This document shows, piece after piece, positions 58,108 through 64,000 of a stretch of 64,000 nt of DNA (the first letter of the stretch is position 1; the number at the start of each line of letters is the position of its first letter). Below the pieces are notes generated by a model, which was not told where the DNA came from, did no database searches, and saw nothing but the letters and a program-made list of their open reading frames with translations. A program made the position numbers and the translations under genes. Source of the stretch: Ehretia macrophylla (taxonomy: Eukaryota; Streptophyta; Magnoliopsida; Boraginales; Ehretiaceae). Where the stretch lies: NCBI GenBank assembly GCA_037974665.1, contig CM075783.1:10235262-10299261 (forward strand), in the 5' to 3' direction.

Positions 58108-59254
58108 GGTGTTTATATATATATATATATATATGGGAAATGCCACGTCATCATCCTAGTCGTCAAAATAGAATGACAAATTAGTGACTAGATATGTACA
58201 TGTGGCATGTGCATGTAGAGATTGATGACTATTGTCCATGTCATCAATCCTAGTTATTTGAATTTGAATTGGATGGCTAGGATTAACTTTTGAATAAAGA
58301 CAAAAGAATTTTAGCCATTGTTTTTTGATGATAGAACACTTTTGCCAAGTGTCAAGAGAGAGAAAAAGGTATCCCTTGGATTGTAATCATTACAATCCAA
58401 GGTCATGCATGGCTTGGTTAATATAAGCAAGAAAGAGAATAATTATGATTGGCTCTTAATGCATGAAAGACATTAGAATATAATAGAGATTATATATAAA
58501 ATAAAAGTTGACAATTTTCTCTCTCTTTCTACTAGCATTTAATGCCAAGCATAGAAGGAAAGAGAAGATTGAAATCTTGCCATCTAATGATAATGATTGT
58601 GATCCTAGGATTTTCATGGCTTGTCATGAAAAGATAGCAATTGTGATTGGCTACTTATTTGATAATAGTTTATATATTAATAGAAAAGATGACAACTTTC
58701 TCTCTCTCCAAGCTCTAAACACACACGACACACACATTAGAGAAAGATAGAACAACTTCATCTTCTTCTCTTAGTGTTTTTCAGCCATTGCAAGTTGATG
58801 GTCAAGTTTTTGCAATTTTGTGAATAACCACACATTTATAGCTTCATATCTTAGAAGTATACTAGCACATTTTTCTTCTAAGATTGAGATGAACTTTGGA
58901 TGCTTGTGGACCAACTAGACCCTTCAAGTTAGAATGACTCCATAGCTCCAACTTCAAGCTTCATTAAACTTGAGTCAACAAAAGGTATACCTATGAACCT
59001 TGCTATTTCATTGTATATGGTTAATGTATAATGTATGTGTATATCTAGTTTATGGACATGTTTGAAAGTATGCATGTTGATCATTTGCTAGAAGCTTGAA
59101 TTTTTTTTATTTTTTGACTAGTATGGTTTAGCTATGGATTAGTGGAATCCATGCATAACTTTCTCAATCTCGCTCGTTAGCGTATGTTATATGATGATAT
59201 GATCACATGCATTTGATTTAGCTTCCGTTGCTAGATGTTTGATCTAATCCTTCA
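56789..59254 (+). repeat. Left LTR of the long-LTR element (inferred end)
   Basis: Begins TGTTGGGG; end set at CA two bases before the primer-binding site. It contains a GT microsatellite (56857-56891) and an AT microsatellite (58062-58131). It also has a repeated GAAAAGATGACAACTTTCTCTC-like segment (58500-58530 and 58680-58712), each preceded by TATATA-rich DNA that may hold the promoter. No gene in it. Confidence 0.62.
58062..58131. repeat. AT microsatellite
   Basis: Two runs of AT interrupted by AAAGGGTGTTT, inside the left LTR. Confidence 0.95.
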
Positions 59255-59256
59255 AG

Positions 59257-59268
59257 TGGTATCCGAGC
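59257..59268 (+). promoter_or_regulatory. Primer-binding site of the long-LTR element
   Basis: TGGTATCCGAGC, one mismatch from TGGTATCAGAGC (initiator methionine tRNA). Confidence 0.75.
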
Positions 59269-61626
59269 TTTTCGTTTAAATGTCCATTAAACTAGTGTGT
59301 ATGTTGGTTGTATATATGGGCTGTGTATGTACAAGAGTTGTTGGGTTGTGTGTCTGCTTCATTGTTGGGCCATGTGTGTGCTTGAATATTGGGCAGTGTG
59401 TTAGCATTAATATGTGCAAATTTTTTAAGCTTATCTTAAGGTTACATGCATCTATGTTTGGATCTTGGCTCATATGTGTGGATCTTAAGTTTTGAAGCTT
59501 ATTCTCTACTTGCATGTTAAGATCTATACTTGTAATGGTCATTTGCCATATGCATGTTTAGGATGATTGGTCTTCTTGTTCAATATGCTAAGTTATAAAG
59601 ATAAATGTTGGATTTAATCTTTGCATGATGATCTTAGACTTTAAATAAGAAGACTATCCCAAAAGGCTAAAAGGTACTTGTTAAAAAGGTCCTTTTTGCA
59701 TGTATATAAAGTCAAAATTGAGAAAAGACAAGTCTAGTGTTTTTTTATAATGAGATGGCCGAAAATCCACTTGTATGTAAGAACGTGTTTTTTCTTTTGT
59801 TGGACATGTAAAGATGATGGTAGTTGCCTCAAAGTCCTCAAAAAGTGTGTGTTGATTATATGCATGTGTTAGAATAAAAGTTTAAAAGATAGTTTTAAGC
59901 TTATTTTAATAAAGTTTAAAAGATAGTTTTAAGCTTATTTTAATGTGGTCATGCATATGATTAAATTGAGGACTAGTTGAAGATTAAAATGTTTAATAGT
60001 CAAGAATGCAACTTATTATATGTCTTGAAAAATAGCAAAATGGATTTCACATAATTGAAGGCCATTGTGTTCTGATCTTGAAATTGGAAATAGTCTAATA
60101 TGTTGTATTAGGATATTTCTAAATTTAAGAAAGTTAAAAGTTGATTATATATTGATATAATACTTTTAAACGACTATTGGGATAGAGTTAATGTATGTAG
60201 GCCTTAAAAGACATGTTGATTTGGGCTTGGGCCTTGTGTACATCTACTTGTGCTTGATTTTAAACTATTGGGCCACTTTGTGTGATTGGGTCATGGACTT
60301 GTATTTTTTCTTTAAGTTTTGGACTTGCATGTAAATATCATGAATTATAATGGGTTATGAATTAATGGGCCATCATGACTTGTATTAATAAAAAGGATTT
60401 TATGATTATGCAAAAAGTATAGGCATAGTTTAATTTTTTATGTTTGATGAGTTAATTAAACTTGAATGCTAGCAAATTATATGTTGATTATTATATATTT
60501 GATATGAATAATCATGCATATTTATTTACCTTGGCGAATGGTGAAATTAGATAATGTATTTGGGCTTTAGGGTCAAAGTTATTGGGTTGTAATTTGAGAC
60601 ATAAGTCTCTATTTTATTTATGCTATTTGAGAGAATTATGTAGTGAAGATTTCTATATAATTCGTCAAAAGAAGCTTGAAAGAAGGGCCAATGGACTTTT
60701 CCAAGGAGTTTGAGGGCCAATGGATTTTTCCAAAGAGTTGGAGGTCCAATGGATTTTTCCAAAGAGTTGGAGGTCCAATGGAGATTTCAAGGAGTTGAAG
60801 ATCTTATAAATATAATAGTTTTATTATTTTAAGCCCAAAAACCCAAGCCCATGATCCACCATTCATGCAGCTTTGCATTCATACTATATGATTTGCTATA
60901 ATTGTGATTATTAGCTTATAGTATGTTGAATGCATGATTATTTGATGAGATTGCATTGACTCCCTATGTACAAACAAATATTATATTAACAAAAACGGTA
61001 AAAAGAGTTTTATCGTAGTCCTCCGCCATCCTAGGACATTTAATGAGACCTAAATGGATACAATCCTTCTTACCCAAAGGTAGATGTTTTATTTCAAAAT
61101 AAGTTCATTAAAATCGCTAGTATGAAACATAGAGATGTGGCTATCTTCCAAAATCTAACAACCAATTATAGCCACAAAGACTTGAGGTTATTGATTCAAT
61201 TTGTCGGATAACAAAGTGATGGCATGTACAATCTAACTAGATCACCTAATCAATTATAACCACAAAGGTTTGAGATCAAGTGATTTAGGGACTAAAATTG
61301 ACCATACCCTATTTAGAGAAATAGACAACAAAACATTGTTGAACCTTGGTACTAGTATTTCAATTATAACCACAAATGTTTGAGTAATACATGAGATTAA
61401 TGGAACTTGGTCATCCCACTTAGAGTCTTCTCATAGATTCATGATTTATCATTAAGGGAGTATGAGATTTAAAACAAATAGTAGGAGTAGTTATTTTATT
61501 TTACAATTCAATAGCTTTACATACATTCTTGTTAGCCTGTAATCTTACTTTATGTTATATTTACTTTTTTTGTAATTTGTATGCAATGGCTTCATTCATA
61601 AATCCTATTTTATCCATCCTGATTAC
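59269..61626 (+). other. Long untranslated leader of the long-LTR element
   Basis: 2.36 kb between primer site and gag without a gene. It holds a 29-bp tandem repeat (60685-60800). Three copies of CAATTATAACCACAAAGG-TTTGAG lie at about 61165, 61250 and 61360, spaced 85-110 bp. Unusually long for a copia leader. Confidence 0.6.
60685..60800. repeat. 29-bp tandem repeat, four copies
   Basis: Unit GGTCCAATGGATTTTTCCAA plus AGAGTTGGA; starts at about 60685, 60714, 60743 and 60772. The last copy is the most divergent. Confidence 0.9.
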
Positions 61627-62325
61627 TTAATTGGACGAAAATTCGAGAAATGGTACAAAAGTTTAAGAGTAGTCCGATTTGAAAGAATTGAGTATATTCT
61701 GGATATCTCGACCTTTGTTCCTATAGATGAGATTGTTTTCGAGACCGACAAGATCACTTACTATAAATGGGTCCAGGATGACATATGTTCAAAGGGATAT
61801 ATTTTTTCATCGATGAGTGATGAGCTGCGTCGATTCTATGAGGGGCTTCTTCATTTCGTAGATATCATTCGTTCTTTGAACTAATCCTTTGGTGAGCACA
61901 GTCAGTGTATGAGATTCTAGTTGACCCGTGAGCATTTCAGTATGAGACTTAAAAAGGGAGGTGACGTGAGCCAGCACTACTTCAGGATGATTTACTTGGT
62001 AACTCAATTGGAGGCATTTGGTTTCGTCATGGATCCCCGGCTTCAGGTAGACTTGATCTTGTAGTCTCTTCCACCATCCTACTCTCCATTGATCTTGGAC
62101 TTACATGTACATAGAATTGAGATCACACTGAAAGAGTTGCCAGATGTTCTGACTAGCTGGCAGAATCTTCGTTTGGGTGCAACACCCAATCCTTATGTTG
62201 AATTTTCTCCTTTTGTGGCTGAACCCAGCCAAAATAGAAACATTAGAAGGAGGAGATGGATGAGACATAGAAGGAACTGGACTGTAGCATTCTTGCCAGG
62301 ATATCTCTCATCAGGAGGAGATTGA
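61627..62325 (+). pseudogene. Copia gag relic of the long-LTR element
   Basis: One continuous phase with three internal stops (about 61882, 61918 and 62059). It reads FEKWYKSLRVVRFERIEYIL, KWVQDDICSKGYIFSSM, LKKGGDVSQHYFRMIYLVTQ, LEAFGFVMDPRLQVDLIL, SLPPSYSPLILDLH and ITLKELPDVL. This is the copia gag (UBN2) fold. No zinc knuckle follows. The frame ends FLPGYLSSGGD-stop at 62323-62325. In an active element the protein would form the particle. Confidence 0.82.
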
Positions 62326-63977
62326 GTGATGGACCCTGACTATGCATGATTTGGTTGTTTTGGATCGGCTTGGTATGCGATCCTAATTTTGAAAAATGTT
62401 GGTAAATGTTTGGATTAGTTTGATTATTTCTTTAAATAGTATTGACTGTTTCAATCATTTCTAGCTATGGGATAATTTTGTAATTGATCCTATGTAAGAA
62501 ATGATTGGCATTTGTATATGTTTTCATTATAGTAATGAAATGATCGGAATGCATATCAAAAGAAAGAATGTCTTCAAACTCAAACCGCATAAACATTTAT
62601 ATTTCATTGTTTAGCATTTAATGAAATGGCTAAATACTAAATCATACTTAAAAATGTCTGAAACTTTTAAATGGTCAAGAGTTAAAGACTTGAATTCTTT
62701 TATGTATCTATTCAAATGAGTTTGATGGATTGATTTTTCTTTTTGACAAAAGAGTTTGTTCAAAATGAATAATTGAAGGAAATGGAGTTTGTGAGACTTG
62801 TCCAGAATATGTTTGGTTATAAAAGAAGATTAGAGAATGCATCTTTTATCACCAAAATCTTTCAAATTATTTTTAAACTTATACCATGTTTTTAATTCTA
62901 TGGTAAGATAGAATTTGAACTTTTTTATGCATAGTTTCTTTAGTGAAAGTAACTATGATGAATTGATAATAAGTGTATTAAATTGAAATGATAGAGATCA
63001 TTTTCATTAATAGATGAAGATGATATCTAAATTTATAAGAAAAGTTAGTGGGAGGTTTTTGCCCTTAACAGATCTTGTGAATTTATGATACCTTCATTTA
63101 CCAAGGTCCAACTAAATTAAATATTATGCTGCATATCTTGGGTAAACCTATCATGTCTTGTAGGATCATGTCTATGAAGTACAATGATATGATTATATAT
63201 GTTCTCATAGCCTATACACTAAGTTACGATCTTAAAGTTTTCTTTGCGATGGAGGAATCTAAGAAATTTTGGTCTTTAGCCTTTATGGTAGGGCATCCGT
63301 CTTTTCTTGTAGTTCCTTTTGACTGTTAAGGAAAGCTTGCGAAAGGTTTCTGTACCTAATCCTTCAGCCAATTGCAGTCTCCTTAATGCAATGACAAGTA
63401 CAAGGCTCGATATGATGTAATGAGTTACATGATATAAATATCGGAGATGATACACATAGGTTCTATTGATCTTATTATGGTAATAATGATCTCTACATGA
63501 ACTGTAGCCCGATATTTTCAAGTTCTATGAGGTAGTAAAGTTCTTATTGAAGAATTCACTAAAAGGGATAAAAGAATGTATAATAGATTTATGAATTTTG
63601 GAAAGAGTTTCAAATAATAATGAGTAATATCTTGTTATTTAAGCCAATATGCTGCTTGACTTTTCATGATGTTTGGACATTGTGTGGTTCTATCTATTGA
63701 TAGTTACCGATATTTTAAAATATGGTAACTATTTTGGAGGCTTCTTGCACAAGCTTAAAATAACCCAATCTCATCAAGAATCCGAACATGAAAAGAGTCA
63801 ATTCAAGAAATACTTTTTTGATAGAAAATGGTTTAACCGAAAAGATCATATAGATGCTTCTATAGTTGACCTACTAATCCTGTAAAGATTGTTACAGTTG
63901 ATCACCATCTTAGGGAAGATGTATATGTAGATACGAATGTACAAATGCGCTAATTCTATGACTGATATCATTAGTGC
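62326..63977 (+). other. Interior after gag, no pol recognised
   Basis: 1.65 kb searched in all frames for protease, integrase, reverse transcriptase and RNase H motifs without success. Open frames at 63126-63329 and 63673-63885 have no known domain. Confidence 0.5.
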
Positions 63978-64000
63978 AAGTAGGAGATTGTTGGGGATAT
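63978..64000 (+). repeat. Polypurine tract and first 12 bases of right LTR
   Basis: AAGTAGGAGAT (63978-63988) followed by TGTTGGGGATAT (63989-64000), identical to the start of the left LTR at 56789. Confidence 0.68.

Larger units (their letters stand above)
56789..64000 (+). mobile_element. Long-LTR copia-type element with gag only, right LTR outside window
   Basis: TGTTGGGGATAT starts at 56789 and again at 63989, the last 12 bases of the window. The second copy follows AAGTAGGAGAT, a plausible polypurine tract. A primer-binding site TGGTATCCGAGC lies at 59257, so the left LTR should end at about 59254, giving a 2.47-kb LTR. Inside, only a gag relic (61627-62325) is recognisable. No protease, integrase or reverse transcriptase is seen in the 1.66 kb after it. 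It resembles large non-autonomous LTR elements. The identity of both LTRs rests on 12 bp plus context. Confidence 0.7.

Noticed and set aside
59276..59542. Overlapping open frames on both strands near the primer-binding site
   Set aside because: No domain; they lie in the untranslated leader of the long-LTR element.
63126..63885. Pol-derived or envelope-like protein in the long-LTR element
   Set aside because: No reverse transcriptase, integrase or membrane-protein pattern could be recognised; the frames are short and AT-driven.

Overview
This window looks like repeat-rich, gene-poor nuclear DNA of a flowering plant, most likely a eudicot. The reasons are AT-rich sequence, spliced genes with GT-AG introns, plant-type CACTA (En/Spm), Ty1/copia, hAT, LINE and MITE families, and a receptor-like kinase of a plant-specific family. 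I cannot name the species. I see no bacterial-type genes, no CRISPR array, and no tRNA or rRNA gene. Nearly all recognisable coding sequence belongs to mobile elements, and every long coding region I can reconstruct carries stops or frameshifts.

Layout. 1-9980: a CACTA element (A) whose TNP2-type transposase gene is split by a complete copia element (928-6268, 602-bp LTRs, GCTAG target duplication). 9981-14071: non-coding sequence plus one fragment of a cellular RING-CH (C4HC3) gene at 11479-11920. 14072-18463: the 3' part of a second CACTA (B), with a transposase C-terminus, a tnpA-like gene, subterminal repeats and a clean terminal inverted repeat. 18530-24090 and 34289-45323: two direct copies of one roughly 5.6-kb host segment, each with a broken two-exon pseudokinase gene on the minus strand. 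Between them lie a CACTA remnant on the minus strand (C, 25086-26750) and a decayed copia (27709-33772, ATAAC target duplication). Copy 2 also holds a copia (34457-39573) and two MITEs that copy 1 lacks. Copy 1 holds a Mutator-like fold-back MITE (9-bp target duplication) that copy 2 lacks, so each copy preserves the other's empty sites.

45324-55570: a LINE (ORF1 plus the start of ORF2) interrupted by a CACTA (D, 45633-49895, CTC target duplication) and by an hAT (50015-54227, 8-bp target duplication). Both insertions lie in ORF1, and the host frame reads across them once the duplications are discounted. 55620-56456: a short direct-repeat element with a 62-bp tandem triplet. 56457-56788: a copia gag fragment. 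56789-64000: a copia-like element with a long LTR (about 2.47 kb) and a gag relic but no recognisable pol. The window ends 12 bases into its right LTR.

The genes do not form a pathway. The window is best read as a layered insertion history, with a duplicated and now dead pseudokinase locus as the host substrate. I find no convincing new molecular system. The observations most worth following are the reciprocal empty sites, the host-gene fragments inside or beside CACTA elements, the gag-only long-LTR element, and the odd 5' junction of the LINE.
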